Source: Rubellimicrobium sp.
Lineage (GTDB): Bacteria > Pseudomonadota > Alphaproteobacteria > Rhodobacterales > Rhodobacteraceae
Length of the DNA: 52,166 nt
Direction: 5' to 3'
Assembly (NCBI GenBank): GCA_020852925.1
Contig: JADYZU010000031.1
Coordinates: 1-52,166, forward strand
Both the position numbers and the translations under genes were made by a program. The stretch's first letter is position 1. Each line of letters starts with the position of its first letter. This document shows, piece by piece, positions 27,230-37,953 of the stretch. Below the pieces are notes generated by a model that saw nothing but the letters and a program-made list of their open reading frames with translations, was not told the DNA's origin and did not search any database.

Positions 27230-28312
27230 ATGGCAATCCGCGTGCTCCATGCCACTTACCAGAGATATTATGTACCGGGAATAGTACGGCAGCTTGAGTA
27301 TGAACAGCGGGCCGCGCAAAAATTGCAGATACCGTGGCGAAGTTGCTTATTTATGCCCTCTGACGCTCATTGCGACAGTGAGGTGATAGTAAAAGGCAAC
27401 ATCAGCGCCCGAGATCGTGCCGGCAGCAAATCTGAGTATTATAAGTGGTTGCGAGATGCGTCGGGTGATTGTGATTTGGTACTCTTGCGCCACTCTTTCG
27501 GTGATTTCCGGGAGTTGCAGTTTCTGCGTACGGCAGATCATGCGGTATTTCTGACTCACCATACCCTTGAAGAGCATGAAATACTATCCGTACGAACGTT
27601 GAAAGCGCGCCTGAAATGGATAGCAGAGGTCGCGATTGGCCCTATTTGTATAAGGCATGCTGCGGGTATCATAGCGGCAACAAACGAAATCGCATCTTAC
27701 GAGAAGGCGCGATCCGGAAACCACAAGCATGCACTAATATATCCAAACGGAATTGAAATAGTCAGCGGCCGCCAGCTCTTGGATAATAAAAACTTCCCGG
27801 CGCCGAGTTTTGCTTTCGTCGCGTCTCATTTTGCACCATGGCACGGACTTGATCGGTTAGTAAAGTCCGCACAGAGCTGCAAGGAGGAATTTGCATGCCA
27901 TGTCATTGGTGAAGTTCCGGCGATTTATCATGATTTGTCGTTATCCGACAGGAGATTCGTCCTGCATGGCCTCCTGCCTAAACCAGACGTCTCTCGAACA
28001 GTAAGTCAATGTCAAATTGGCCTGGGATCGTTCGCGCTTGATCGAATAAAGATGTCTGAGGCCTGCACTCTCAAGACTAGAGAGTACTTGGCAAATGGCA
28101 TTCCTGTCTACTCTGGGCATGTGGATATATTTCCACGTGAATTTCCTTACTACCGCGTGGGGGCCCCGGACGTAAGACACATTGTAGAAATGTCACGTGA
28201 AGCAATGAAATGGCGCCGCAACGACGTTGTAAATGCGGCTATGCCATATATCGACAAGAGCATTTTGTTAGGAAATCTATATAGAAACTTGACGCAGATC
28301 CTTGAAAAATGA
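27230..28312 (+). CDS. putative GT-B glycosyltransferase, atypical AT-rich gene
   Basis: A 360-residue protein that does not show a strong family signature. The C-terminal half has FAFVASHFAPWHGLDRLVKSA, FVLHGLLPKPDVSRTVSQC and LKTREYLANGIPVYSGHVDIF, which match the acceptor/donor clefts of GT-B (group 1-like) transferases. The N-terminal half is divergent. A strong AGAGGAG site precedes the ATG. Codon use and base composition are clearly more AT-rich than in the genes on either side, which indicates recent transfer. It overlaps the next glycosyltransferase by ATGA. It probably adds one sugar of the repeat unit; donor and acceptor are unknown. Confidence 0.7.
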   Translation: MAIRVLHATYQRYYVPGIVRQLEYEQRAAQKLQIPWRSCLFMPSDAHCDSEVIVKGNISARDRAGSKSEYYKWLRDASGDCDLVLLRHSFGDFRELQFLRTADHAVFLTHHTLEEHEILSVRTLKARLKWIAEVAIGPICIRHAAGIIAATNEIASYEKARSGNHKHALIYPNGIEIVSGRQLLDNKNFPAPSFAFVASHFAPWHGLDRLVKSAQSCKEEFACHVIGEVPAIYHDLSLSDRRFVLHGLLPKPDVSRTVSQCQIGLGSFALDRIKMSEACTLKTREYLANGIPVYSGHVDIFPREFPYYRVGAPDVRHIVEMSREAMKWRRNDVVNAAMPYIDKSILLGNLYRNLTQILEK

Positions 28313-29451
28313 CCACCCTCCACATCATCACCGGCCTGAATGACGGCGGGGCCGAGGCTGTGCTTTACCGGCTGTGCAGCCATGACCGGGTGCAGCGGCA
28401 TCATGTCGTCTCGCTCACCGGGCCCGGCAAATACGGGCCGATGCTCGGGGCGCTTGGGGTCGACGTCACCTGCCTGAACCTGCCGCGCGGCAAGGTCAGG
28501 GCGCGGGCGCTGTGGCGGCTGTGGCGCGAAATCCGGCGCATCCGGCCCGATGTCGTGCAGACCTGGATGTATCACGCCGATCTGGTCGGCGGGGTGGCGG
28601 CGCGGCTGGCCGGGTGCCGCAATGTCGTCTGGGGTATCCACAATTCCAACCTGTCGCCCGGCGAAACCGCGCGCAGCACGATCCTGGTCGCCAGGGTCTG
28701 CGCCCGCCTGTCGCGCCTTGTCCCGCGCTGCATCATCTGTTGCGCCGAACGCGCGCGCGAGGTGCATGCGGCTCTGGGCTATGAGGCGCGCAGGATGGTG
28801 GTGGTGCCGAACGGCTATGACCTGTCGCAGTTCCGCCCCGATCCGGACGCGCGCGCGCGGCTGCGGGGCGCCCTGGGCATTGCGCAGGATGCGCCGCTGA
28901 TCGGTTTCGTCGCCCGCTTCGATCCGCAGAAGGACCACCGCACCCTTCTGCGCGCGCTTGCCCTCCTCGGGGAAAGGGGGGTGGCCCCGCAATGCCTGCT
29001 GGTGGGGACCGGGATGGAGGAGGGCAATGCCGCACTGGCCGCCATGATCGCCGAAACCGGCACCGCGGATCCGGTGCACCTTCTGGGCCGGCGCACGGAT
29101 ATTCCGGCGGTGATGAATGCGCTGGACCTGCATGTGATGTCGTCGGTCGGCGAGGCCTTCCCCAACGTGCTGGCCGAGGCGATGGCCTGCGGCACGCCCT
29201 GCGTTTCCACGGATGTGGGGGATGCGGGGGTGATCCTGGGGGATACCGGCCGGATTGTTCCCCCGCGCGATCCGGCGGCATTGGCCGAGGCGATCGCCGC
29301 GGGACTGCAAGAGCGCGCCTTGCCCGCGTGGCAGGCACGGCAGGCGGCGGCGCGCGCGCGGATCGCCGAAAACTTTACCATCGACAGGATGGTCGGACGC
29401 TATCGCGCCGTCTGGAACGCGGACGGGCAGACGTGTGAGGAGAGAGACTGA
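28309..29451 (+). CDS. group 1 (GT4-type) glycosyltransferase
   Basis: A 380-residue cytoplasmic or membrane-associated transferase. The N-terminal glycine-rich loop is [19 protein letters not shown] (residues 4-22) and [16 protein letters not shown] follows. The C-terminal donor domain has [19 protein letters not shown] and [33 protein letters not shown] with the conserved acidic pair region. It returns to high GC after the AT-rich upstream gene. It should build part of the O-antigen or capsule repeat unit. Confidence 0.87.
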   Translation: MTTLHIITGLNDGGAEAVLYRLCSHDRVQRHHVVSLTGPGKYGPMLGALGVDVTCLNLPRGKVRARALWRLWREIRRIRPDVVQTWMYHADLVGGVAARLAGCRNVVWGIHNSNLSPGETARSTILVARVCARLSRLVPRCIICCAERAREVHAALGYEARRMVVVPNGYDLSQFRPDPDARARLRGALGIAQDAPLIGFVARFDPQKDHRTLLRALALLGERGVAPQCLLVGTGMEEGNAALAAMIAETGTADPVHLLGRRTDIPAVMNALDLHVMSSVGEAFPNVLAEAMACGTPCVSTDVGDAGVILGDTGRIVPPRDPAALAEAIAAGLQERALPAWQARQAAARARIAENFTIDRMVGRYRAVWNADGQTCEERD

Positions 29452-31385
29452 TGTGCGGTATCGTTGGCTATCTTTCCCCCGTGGTTGCGGCCGCCGAGGA
29501 TCGGGTCCGGTCGATGGCGGCGCAGATCCGCCATCGCGGCCCCGATGCCGACGGCGCCTGGGCCGATCCCGCGGCGGGGGTCGCCCTGGGCCACCGGCGG
29601 CTGTCGGTGCTGGATCTGTCACAGGCCGGGGCGCAGCCGATGATGTCGGCCGACGGACGGCTGATCCTGGTGTTCAACGGCGAGATCTACAACCACCGCA
29701 CCCTGCGCGCCGAGGTCGAGGCGGCGGGCTGGCCGGATGGCTGGAGCGGCCATTCCGATACCGAGGTGCTGCTTGCCGCGCTGCAACTCTGGGGCGTTGC
29801 CGCGACCCTGCCGCGACTGAACGGCATGTTCGCCTTCGCCCTGTGGAACCGCCGGGACCGGACCCTGTCACTCGCCCGCGACCGGCTTGGGGAAAAGCCG
29901 CTCTACTATGGCCTTTCCGGCGACAGCTTTCTGTTCGGATCGGAGCTCAAGGCGCTGACGGCATTTCCGGGCTGGACCGGTCGGATCGACCGCGACGTGC
30001 TGCCGCTGTATCTGCGTCACGGCTATATCCCTGATCCACATTGCATCTACCACGGATTTGCCAAGCTGCCGCCGGCCCATTGGCTTGAGGTGCGCGACGG
30101 GCGGCCGGGCTCTGCGCAATGCTACTGGGATTTCAGCCGGGTGGTGACGCAGCCCCGCAGAGGGATAGAGCCTCGGGAGGCCGTCGAGGAACTGGATCGC
30201 CGGCTGCGCCAGGCTGTTGCCCTGCGGATGGAGGCGGACGTGCCGCTGGGGGCCTTCCTCTCGGGCGGGATCGATTCCTCGACCATCGTCGCGCTCATGC
30301 AGGCGCAGTCGAGCCGTCCGGTGCGCAGCTTCTCCATCGGATTCGATGTGCCCGGCTATAATGAGGCCGAATACGCAAAGGCGGTGGCGCAACATCTTGG
30401 GACCGAACATACCGAACTCTACCTTGCCCCACGCGATGCGCTGGACCTTATCCCCGACCTGCCGCGGATCTGGGATGAGCCCTTTGCCGATTCTTCCCAG
30501 ATTCCGACACTCCTGCTCAGTCGGATGACGCGGAACCACGTCACGGTCGCCCTGTCGGGTGATGCGGGGGACGAACTGTTCTGCGGGTACAATCGCTATG
30601 GCCAGGGCTTCGCGCTTCATCGCCGGCTTCGCGCCATGCCGGCACCGGTGCGGCGGATGATCGCCGCCGGTCTGTCTGCGGCGCCAGCGCAGGCCATCGA
30701 CCGGATCGTTCGGTACCTGCCGCAGCGCCTGCAATATCCGGCCCTGGGGGATCGCCTCAACAAACTTGGCATGGCGCTGTCTCATGACAGCGGTTCCGGA
30801 CTTTACCGGGCGCTTGTCTCGCTCTTTCCTGAACCCGCCGGCCTTGTGCCCCGCTCGACCGAGCCGATGACCCTGCTCTCCCGCCCGGAGGACTGGCCGG
30901 AACTGGGTGACTTCCGTGAAGTCATGATGTATCTCGACACACTCACCTACCTGCCGGGGGATATCCTCACCAAGGTCGACCGTGCCACCATGGCCGTCAG
31001 CCTTGAGGCCAGGGTTCCGTTCCTTGACCACGAGGTCGTGGAATATGCCTGGAGCCTGCCGCTTGACATGAAACTGCGCGATGGCAAGACGAAATGGATC
31101 CTGCGTCAGGTTCTGGGCCGTTACGTTCCGACCGACCTGATCGACCGTCCGAAGATGGGTTTCGGCGTGCCCATCGAACACTGGCTGGGCGCGGAACTAC
31201 GCGACTGGGCCGAGGAATTGCTTGCGCCGGATCGACTCGCCTCGGAAGGCCATTTCGACGTGGCGCGGGTTCGGAATCTGTGGGAGGACCATCTCGCCGG
31301 AAGGCGCCGCTGGCATCATCAACTCTGGGCGGTGTTGATGTTTCAGGCGTGGTTGCGTGACCTAAATTTCTCGATTTCGAAATGA
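29451..31385 (+). CDS. asnB: glutamine-dependent amidotransferase, asparagine synthetase family (WbpS-like)
   Basis: A 644-residue AsnB-type enzyme. The Ntn glutaminase domain starts with Cys2 ([10 protein letters not shown]) and has [21 protein letters not shown] and VFNGEIYNH. The synthetase domain has the ATP pyrophosphatase loop FLSGGIDSS near residues 270-276, [15 protein letters not shown], and [15 protein letters not shown] near the end. Within a uronic-acid polysaccharide locus it is more likely to convert a sugar carboxylate to an amide, as proposed for WbpS in Pseudomonas aeruginosa O6, than to make asparagine. All catalytic residues look intact. It overlaps the upstream gene in TGATG with GAGGAGAG before it. 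Confidence 0.9.
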   Translation: MCGIVGYLSPVVAAAEDRVRSMAAQIRHRGPDADGAWADPAAGVALGHRRLSVLDLSQAGAQPMMSADGRLILVFNGEIYNHRTLRAEVEAAGWPDGWSGHSDTEVLLAALQLWGVAATLPRLNGMFAFALWNRRDRTLSLARDRLGEKPLYYGLSGDSFLFGSELKALTAFPGWTGRIDRDVLPLYLRHGYIPDPHCIYHGFAKLPPAHWLEVRDGRPGSAQCYWDFSRVVTQPRRGIEPREAVEELDRRLRQAVALRMEADVPLGAFLSGGIDSSTIVALMQAQSSRPVRSFSIGFDVPGYNEAEYAKAVAQHLGTEHTELYLAPRDALDLIPDLPRIWDEPFADSSQIPTLLLSRMTRNHVTVALSGDAGDELFCGYNRYGQGFALHRRLRAMPAPVRRMIAAGLSAAPAQAIDRIVRYLPQRLQYPALGDRLNKLGMALSHDSGSGLYRALVSLFPEPAGLVPRSTEPMTLLSRPEDWPELGDFREVMMYLDTLTYLPGDILTKVDRATMAVSLEARVPFLDHEVVEYAWSLPLDMKLRDGKTKWILRQVLGRYVPTDLIDRPKMGFGVPIEHWLGAELRDWAEELLAPDRLASEGHFDVARVRNLWEDHLAGRRRWHHQLWAVLMFQAWLRDLNFSISK

Positions 31386-32596
31386 GATTTACGGCAAGGA
31401 GCCACGAGATCGCTGGCGCTCTGGTTAGCGCCGGTTTTGCCTTGTACATTATGCTTGCTACATTGCTCCCATTGAGGGTAATTGCTGCGGACCATATCGG
31501 ACCCACTTTTGCTCTGTCTCTTCTCGCTCTTCTGTCAATCTATACTCTTGCCCGCCGCCTCCCGAAGCTGGATTTGGCACTCGCCATCGCAATTTCATTT
31601 TTTGTTTTCTCGTACATTAATTTGATATTTTTCCAGAACTGGCAAGATGATGTTTTCGACTGGAGTGGCGTCGGCGCATTGGAAAGGGCGCTTAAGGTCC
31701 TGAACTATTCACTGTCCTGCTTTATCGCAGGAATCTCGTTCCCGAAAGCCTTTCTATCACGATCTTCCGGATTGATCATCATATCTGCCGGCGCCTTGAT
31801 AATAGTTGCGTATTTGTCGATCTCGGCATTCGTTACGATATCCTGGTGTGACCTTGTGATGGAAGAAGAGTATTGTGCAAGTCATTTGTCCGTGGAAGAC
31901 GGTCTGACATTATTGTTATTTGCCAGTAACTCACTTGTAAAAAGTAGATTACGGTGGCTCCTGGCTTTCGCGCTGCTTTACTGCCTGTTTCTGACAGGAG
32001 GGCGGTCAACTTTGGTATTTGCCGCTTTGGCCCTGGCTGCAGCAGAGGTATGGCCAGTCGTGAAGGCAAGGGCATTCGTGAATCTACCTGTTCTGCTTGT
32101 GCTGGTTGTCATTGTGTCGCCGATTGTCTTGACTGGTATTGATTATGGGACTTCGATCTTGTTCCCCGAGGGTATTTCTGCCGATAAGTCAGCGAACGAA
32201 CGCTCTGATCAGTTCTGGCGAGGGTTGGGGGACCTTGAAAAACAAATACTGGGCGGACCGCAGTATATCTACATGAATTTCGGCACGCATGGCGCATATA
32301 TTCATAATATTCTCAGTGCATGGCAGATATATGGCGTTATTCCATTTCTGATTGTTTCCTATTTGATTATTGCCGCAGTATGGGGATCCTTTAAATTTTC
32401 ATCGCCTGCTCCTGAAAGGAAGTTTGTATTGCAATGTTCTCTCTATGTGCTTTTTGCTGTCCTTGTGGCGAAATATGTGGGCACCTATATGATATGGTTT
32501 TCATTAGGCAGCTATATCGGGACGCGATATCTTAGTTCATCAGATGCCTCGAGGCGAGAGGTATCTTTTAATCGGCGGCTGCGTAACGGAGACTAG
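31382..32596 (+). CDS. wzy: O-antigen/polysaccharide polymerase (Wzy-like membrane protein)
   Basis: A 404-residue hydrophobic protein with about ten or more predicted membrane segments and little sequence conservation, as is usual for Wzy. The segment [18 protein letters not shown] and the periplasmic-loop-like [20 protein letters not shown] are the recognisable O-antigen polymerase/ligase features. It would join repeat units in the periplasm. The DNA is AT-richer than its neighbours, pointing to acquisition from another source. It starts in an ATGA overlap with the amidotransferase gene. Confidence 0.75.
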   Translation: MRFTARSHEIAGALVSAGFALYIMLATLLPLRVIAADHIGPTFALSLLALLSIYTLARRLPKLDLALAIAISFFVFSYINLIFFQNWQDDVFDWSGVGALERALKVLNYSLSCFIAGISFPKAFLSRSSGLIIISAGALIIVAYLSISAFVTISWCDLVMEEEYCASHLSVEDGLTLLLFASNSLVKSRLRWLLAFALLYCLFLTGGRSTLVFAALALAAAEVWPVVKARAFVNLPVLLVLVVIVSPIVLTGIDYGTSILFPEGISADKSANERSDQFWRGLGDLEKQILGGPQYIYMNFGTHGAYIHNILSAWQIYGVIPFLIVSYLIIAAVWGSFKFSSPAPERKFVLQCSLYVLFAVLVAKYVGTYMIWFSLGSYIGTRYLSSSDASRREVSFNRRLRNGD

Positions 32597-32601
32597 CAGA
32601 A

Positions 32602-32766
32602 GTGGGCGAACGTTCTGGTCACATCCAAATACTATCCTCCTACGCCCCCTCGCTGCTGAATTTCCGCGGGCCGCTCATCCGCGACCTGATCGCCGCCGGG
32701 CATCGTGTTTCGGTCGGGGCAGGAATGCGCAAAGGGTTGGTGCAGCGTGAGGTTGCGAAGCCATGA
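32602..32766 (+). pseudogene. remnant of a group 1 glycosyltransferase (N-terminal fragment)
   Basis: From a GTG at 32602 a 54-codon frame reads HIQILSSYAPSLLNFRGPL followed by IRDLIAAGHRVSV, then an unrelated tail, and stops at 32766. The first 40 residues align with the N-terminus of the next gene (ITNEAASLLNFRGPL, MADMVAAGHEVLAL). They correspond to the first beta-alpha-beta unit of a GT4 fold; the catalytic parts are gone. The sequence returns to high GC here. It is best read as the stump of a former glycosyltransferase gene lost by deletion. Its stop overlaps the ATG of the intact gene, so it may still couple translation. Confidence 0.75.
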
Positions 32767-33878
32767 AAATCGCCATCATCACCAACGAGGCTGCCTCTCT
32801 TCTCAATTTTCGCGGGCCGCTGATGGCCGACATGGTCGCCGCCGGGCATGAGGTGCTGGCGCTCTCGCCTGATCACGACGACACCTCGCGGGCTGCGCTG
32901 GCGGGGATCGGCGTGCAGGCGGTCGATTGTCCGATGAGCAGGTCCGGCACCAATCCGCTGCGTGAGTTGGGGACCATCCTGCGCATCCGCCGCGCGTTGC
33001 GGCTGCATCGGCCCGATCTGAGTTTCGGATACTTCATCAAGCCCGTGATCTACGGCACACTCGGGGCGGCGATGGCCGGGGTGCCGCAGCGGTTCGGGCT
33101 CTATGCCGGGCTGGGCTTTGCCTTTACCGATGAGGCGGCACAGGGGGCAAGGCGCCGTCTGCTCCAGCGGGTGATTGCCGCGCTTGCACGCCTTTCCGCG
33201 AGATTTGCCCGGCGGATCATGTTCCAGAACCCCGACGACATGGCCGAGTTCATCGCGCGCGGGATCGTCGGCCCGGACAAGGCGGTGCTGGTGGGCGCGA
33301 CGGGGGTCGATCTGGGCGACTGGGCGCCCGCGCCGCTGCCGGAGGGGCCGGTGACATTCGTCCTTGCCGCGCGATTGTTGCGCGACAAGGGCATCGGCGA
33401 ATATGCCGAGGCCGCGCGTCTGGTCCGGCAGACCCATCCGCAGGCGCGTTTCCTGCTGCTGGGCAAGGATGACCACAATCCCGCCGCCATCCCGCGGCCC
33501 GAGGTCGAGGGCTGGGTGCGCGAAGGGTTGATCGAATGGCCGGGCCACGTGCCGGTCCGGCCCTGGCTTGCGCAGGCACATGTCTTTGTCCTGCCGTCCT
33601 ACCGCGAAGGGGTGCCGCGGTCGACGCAAGAGGCCATGGCCATGGGCCGCGCCATCATCACCACCGATGCCCCGGGCTGCCGCGAGACGGTCGTCGACGG
33701 GGCGAACGGTCTGCTGGTGCCGGTGCGGGACGCCCCCGCACTTGCCACCGCCATGCGGCGCCTTGCCGACGATCCGGCGCTGGTGGCGGCGATGGGCGTG
33801 CAAAGCCGGCGCCTTGCCGAAGAACGGTTCGACGTGCGCCGGCAGAACCGCAGGATGCTTGATGTGATGGGGCTCTGA
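32763..33878 (+). CDS. group 1 (GT4-type) glycosyltransferase, WbpT/PglA-like
   Basis: A 371-residue GT-B transferase. The N-terminal domain has SLLNFRGPLMADMVAAGHEV and FGYFIKPVIYGTLGAAMAGVPQ. The C-terminal donor domain has LAARLLRDKGIGEYAEAARLV and VLPSYREGVPRSTQEAMAMGRAIITTDAPGCRETV with the conserved Glu residues. The pattern resembles transferases that add a GalNAc-type sugar early in repeat-unit assembly (PglA/WbpT group); exact donor unknown. It is the last gene of the locus and ends six bases from the convergent aminopeptidase gene. Confidence 0.85.
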   Translation: MKIAIITNEAASLLNFRGPLMADMVAAGHEVLALSPDHDDTSRAALAGIGVQAVDCPMSRSGTNPLRELGTILRIRRALRLHRPDLSFGYFIKPVIYGTLGAAMAGVPQRFGLYAGLGFAFTDEAAQGARRRLLQRVIAALARLSARFARRIMFQNPDDMAEFIARGIVGPDKAVLVGATGVDLGDWAPAPLPEGPVTFVLAARLLRDKGIGEYAEAARLVRQTHPQARFLLLGKDDHNPAAIPRPEVEGWVREGLIEWPGHVPVRPWLAQAHVFVLPSYREGVPRSTQEAMAMGRAIITTDAPGCRETVVDGANGLLVPVRDAPALATAMRRLADDPALVAAMGVQSRRLAEERFDVRRQNRRMLDVMGL

Positions 33879-33884
33879 CCCCGA

Positions 33885-35675
33885 TCACTGAACGCCAACG
33901 CCACCCACGGCCTTCGTCTGCGCGGCGAGGAAATCCCTTGTCCGGGCGTTCACCAGCGGGGTCAGGTGGTGGCGGACCTCGGCGTGGTAGGTGTCAAGGG
34001 CCGTGCGTTCCTCGTTGCTCAGCCGGTCGATGCGGGCGAGGGTCAGGTCGATCGGCACCAGCGTGAGCGATTCGAACCGGCAGAAGCCGGGGCGGTCGGC
34101 CACCACCTCGACCTGGTTCTCGATGCGCATGCCGAACCGGCCCTCGGCGTAGAACCCCGGCTCGATCGTCAGGACCAGGCCGGGTTCGAGGCGGAAGGGG
34201 TTCTCCTTCTTGCCGAAACGGTGCGGGTATTCGTGGATGAGCAGGTTGTGCCCGACCCCGTGCCCGGTGCCGTGGTCATAGTCGAGCCCGATGTCCCACA
34301 GCGGCCGCCGCGCCAGCGCGTCGAGTTGATGCGGCGTGGTCCCGGTGGGAAAGCGCGCGGTCAGCAGGGCGAGGAACCCGCGCAGCACCGCCGTATAGGC
34401 GTCGCGCAGGGCATCGTCGCCCGCGCCCAGGCACAGGGTGCGCGTCACATCGGTGGTGCCGGTCGCGTATTGCCCGCCGGAATCCACCAGATAGGGCAGC
34501 GCGGTGCCGATGGCGGCGCCGCCGGTGGCGGGGGCGGTGTAATGGCACATCGCCGCATTGGCCCCGGCGGCGGAAATGGTGCGGAAACTGTCCTCGAGAA
34601 AGCCGGCCCGCAGGCTGCGCAGGTGGTGCAGGTGCGCTTCGGCCTCGAGTTCGGTGACGGGGTGGCCCGCGGCCTCGCGCAGGGGGACTTCCTGCGCGAT
34701 CCAGGCCAGGAAATCGGTGACCGCCGCGCCGTCCTGAAGGTGGCAGGCGCGAAAGCCCGCGAGTTCCGCCGGAGTCTTGACCGCCTTGGCCAGGGTCACC
34801 GGATCGGGCTGCGCCAGCACGCTGCCGCCGCCGGCGATGACCGCTGCCCGCAGCGCGGCCGGGGCAAAGCCCGGATCCATGAGGGCGACCTTGCCCGGCG
34901 CCACCGCGCGCACCCGCGCCAGAAAGCTGTCCGGTTCGGCAAGGACCACCCCGCCCGGCACCAGGCCCGCCGGATCGTTGCCCAGCTTGCGCCGGTCCAC
35001 GAACCATTCCGCGCCGCCGTCGCGGTCGAGGATCAGGAAGGAATGCGGCACCGGGTTCATCGGCACGTCGGACCCGCGCAGGTTCAGAAGCCAGGCGATG
35101 TTGTCGGGCAGGGTCTCGAGCAGCAGGTCCGCCCCGGCCTGCGCCAGCGCGGCGCCGATGCGCGCGCGCTTGTCGGCCGAGGTCGCGCCGGCATCCGCAT
35201 CCGGCATGGCGCGGATCGCGCCAAGGGGGGCAGGGGGGCGATCGTCCCAGATCGCGTCGAACGGGTCGTGATCGAGTTCGACGATCCCGGCCCCCGCGGC
35301 CCCGGCGCCCGCGGTGAGGGCATCCAGCGCCGCGCAGGAAAAGCGCGTGGCGTCAAGGCCAAGGCGGCTGCCCCTCGCGGCGTTGGCGCGCAGCCAGTCG
35401 GCGGGCGGCTCCTCGATCAGGTGGCGGATTTCCCAGGCGGCGGGATCGACTTCGGCCCGGACCTGCACCTGATAGCGCCCGTCCACGAACAGAAGCGCCC
35501 GGTCCGCCAGCACCACGGCCACCCCGGCCGATCCGGTGAACCCCGTCAGCCAGCGCAGGCAATCGTCGTGCGGGGCGGTCACCTCGCTCTGGTGGATGTC
35601 GGCGCGCGGCACGATGATCCCGTCCAGGCCAATCGCGACGACATGGGCGCGCAGGCGCGCAAGCGGGGGGATCAT
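33885..35675 (-). CDS. Xaa-Pro aminopeptidase (M24B, three-domain APP1 type)
   Basis: A 596-residue metallopeptidase that removes the N-terminal residue from peptides with proline in second position. Two creatinase-like N-terminal domains precede the pita-bread domain. All five metal ligands are visible: the Asp pair in VDSGGQYATGTTDVTRT, His in HGVGHNLLIHEYPH, and Glu in LTIEPGFYAEGRFGMRIENQ (two). The long three-domain form is typical of eukaryotes and alphaproteobacteria. It is the last gene of the peptide transport operon, overlapping the upstream hydrolase by ATGA, and acts in the cytoplasm on imported peptides. Confidence 0.93.
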   Translation of the reverse strand: MIPPLARLRAHVVAIGLDGIIVPRADIHQSEVTAPHDDCLRWLTGFTGSAGVAVVLADRALLFVDGRYQVQVRAEVDPAAWEIRHLIEEPPADWLRANAARGSRLGLDATRFSCAALDALTAGAGAAGAGIVELDHDPFDAIWDDRPPAPLGAIRAMPDADAGATSADKRARIGAALAQAGADLLLETLPDNIAWLLNLRGSDVPMNPVPHSFLILDRDGGAEWFVDRRKLGNDPAGLVPGGVVLAEPDSFLARVRAVAPGKVALMDPGFAPAALRAAVIAGGGSVLAQPDPVTLAKAVKTPAELAGFRACHLQDGAAVTDFLAWIAQEVPLREAAGHPVTELEAEAHLHHLRSLRAGFLEDSFRTISAAGANAAMCHYTAPATGGAAIGTALPYLVDSGGQYATGTTDVTRTLCLGAGDDALRDAYTAVLRGFLALLTARFPTGTTPHQLDALARRPLWDIGLDYDHGTGHGVGHNLLIHEYPHRFGKKENPFRLEPGLVLTIEPGFYAEGRFGMRIENQVEVVADRPGFCRFESLTLVPIDLTLARIDRLSNEERTALDTYHAEVRHHLTPLVNARTRDFLAAQTKAVGGVGVQ

Positions 35676-36994
35676 GGCCGCGCCCCCGAAACGGGTTCCG
35701 GGCCGAGTGGGCCGCCCCGCGCTTCGATCATCGCCCTGAGCCGGGCAAAGACCGCCGGCGACTGCCGCAGGCCGTCGTGTTCGTATTCGTTGGTGATCCA
35801 GGCCTCGGTATTGCCGACATGCGCCACGGTGCGCCGCGACAGTTCCTCGTCCACGAACATGTCGTCATGCCAGATCGCCGCCGCCACCGGCACCTCGTTC
35901 GCGGCCAGGCGCGCGGCGTCGTAAAGCGGCGCGTGATGCGGACGCATGGCCAGGGATTGCGCCCCGGCGCGGAAGGGGCGCAGCGCGGCGATGTCCTCGA
36001 ACATCCAGGGGTAGATCATCTCTCCGGTGAAATGCAGCGGCCGCGCGGCGGGATCGAAGGCGGGGAAGGACGGGCGCAGCCGTTCCGCCGCCCAGGCGGT
36101 CGCCCCTTCGCCCTGCCCGTAGATCGCCTCGTGGATCGCGGCAAAGAGCGGGTTGCCGTGATAGGCGGTCGCGGTCATCACCTCGGCCAGGAAATGGTCG
36201 CTCAGGCGATCCTGCCCGGGGCCCTCGAAGGCCTCGTCAAGCAGCCAGTGGATGTTCTCGGCCCCCGGCGCCATGCCAAGGTCAAGCCCGAGCGTCTGAA
36301 ACCGCCGCACGGTCAGGCGGTCGCCGTCGGGCAGGCGGATGTCGTTCGCGTCAAGGATGTCCACCACGGCGGCCAGGCGCGCGGCATCCTGCGGGTAACG
36401 GCGCAGGAAGGCCGCGTTCTTGGCCGCCACACGCGGATAGGTGCGGGCATAGACCTCGTCGGCGCTGGCGCCGATCCAGGGCAGGCCGCCGGTGACGAGG
36501 CAACTGGCAAGTCCCTCGGGCGCGAAGCTCAGCCAGGTGAGGGTGATGAAGCCGCCATAGCTCTGGCCCAGCGTGGTCCAGCGCCGGCCGCCGTAAAGCG
36601 TCCTGCGCACATGGTCAAAGTCGCGCACGATGGAATCGGCCCGGAACAGCGCCAGATAGTCCCCGGCCGCCTCGCCGCTGGCGAAGCGCGCCATCACCGC
36701 CCCCGTCACCGGCGACGAACGCCCGGTGCCGCGCTGGTCGGGCAGGATGACGCGATGGGTCTTGAGCGCCTCGTGCAGCCAGCCGGGCCCCTGCCGGGTG
36801 GGGCGCGGCGACTTGCCGCCCGGCCCGCCCTGAAGAAAGCACAGGAGCGGCAGATCCTGATCGCGGCGGGCGGGATCGACCACCTCGCGCACGAAGATGT
36901 CGATGGTTTCGCCCTCGGGGCGCGACCAGTCGAGGGGGACGGTCACGCTGCGGTCGGTCACCTGCATGCCGGGGATGGTGGTGCGGACGGTCAT
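35672..36994 (-). CDS. alpha/beta hydrolase, proline iminopeptidase-like (S33 family)
   Basis: A 440-residue hydrolase. It shows the oxyanion-hole segment FLQGGPGGKSPRP, DQRGTGRSSPV and the nucleophile elbow LGQSYGGFITL (Ser), features of prolyl aminopeptidases that release N-terminal proline. The ATG at 36994 is preferred because GAGGTGA lies seven bases upstream; a GTG at 37003 overlapping the permease stop is the alternative. Placed between dipeptide permeases and Xaa-Pro aminopeptidase, it should complete breakdown of proline-rich peptides. Specificity is inferred from family and context. Confidence 0.85.
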   Translation of the reverse strand: MTVRTTIPGMQVTDRSVTVPLDWSRPEGETIDIFVREVVDPARRDQDLPLLCFLQGGPGGKSPRPTRQGPGWLHEALKTHRVILPDQRGTGRSSPVTGAVMARFASGEAAGDYLALFRADSIVRDFDHVRRTLYGGRRWTTLGQSYGGFITLTWLSFAPEGLASCLVTGGLPWIGASADEVYARTYPRVAAKNAAFLRRYPQDAARLAAVVDILDANDIRLPDGDRLTVRRFQTLGLDLGMAPGAENIHWLLDEAFEGPGQDRLSDHFLAEVMTATAYHGNPLFAAIHEAIYGQGEGATAWAAERLRPSFPAFDPAARPLHFTGEMIYPWMFEDIAALRPFRAGAQSLAMRPHHAPLYDAARLAANEVPVAAAIWHDDMFVDEELSRRTVAHVGNTEAWITNEYEHDGLRQSPAVFARLRAMIEARGGPLGPEPVSGARP

Positions 36995-36999
36995 GGGGG

Positions 37000-37949
<950 letters not shown>

Positions 37950-37953
<4 letters not shown>

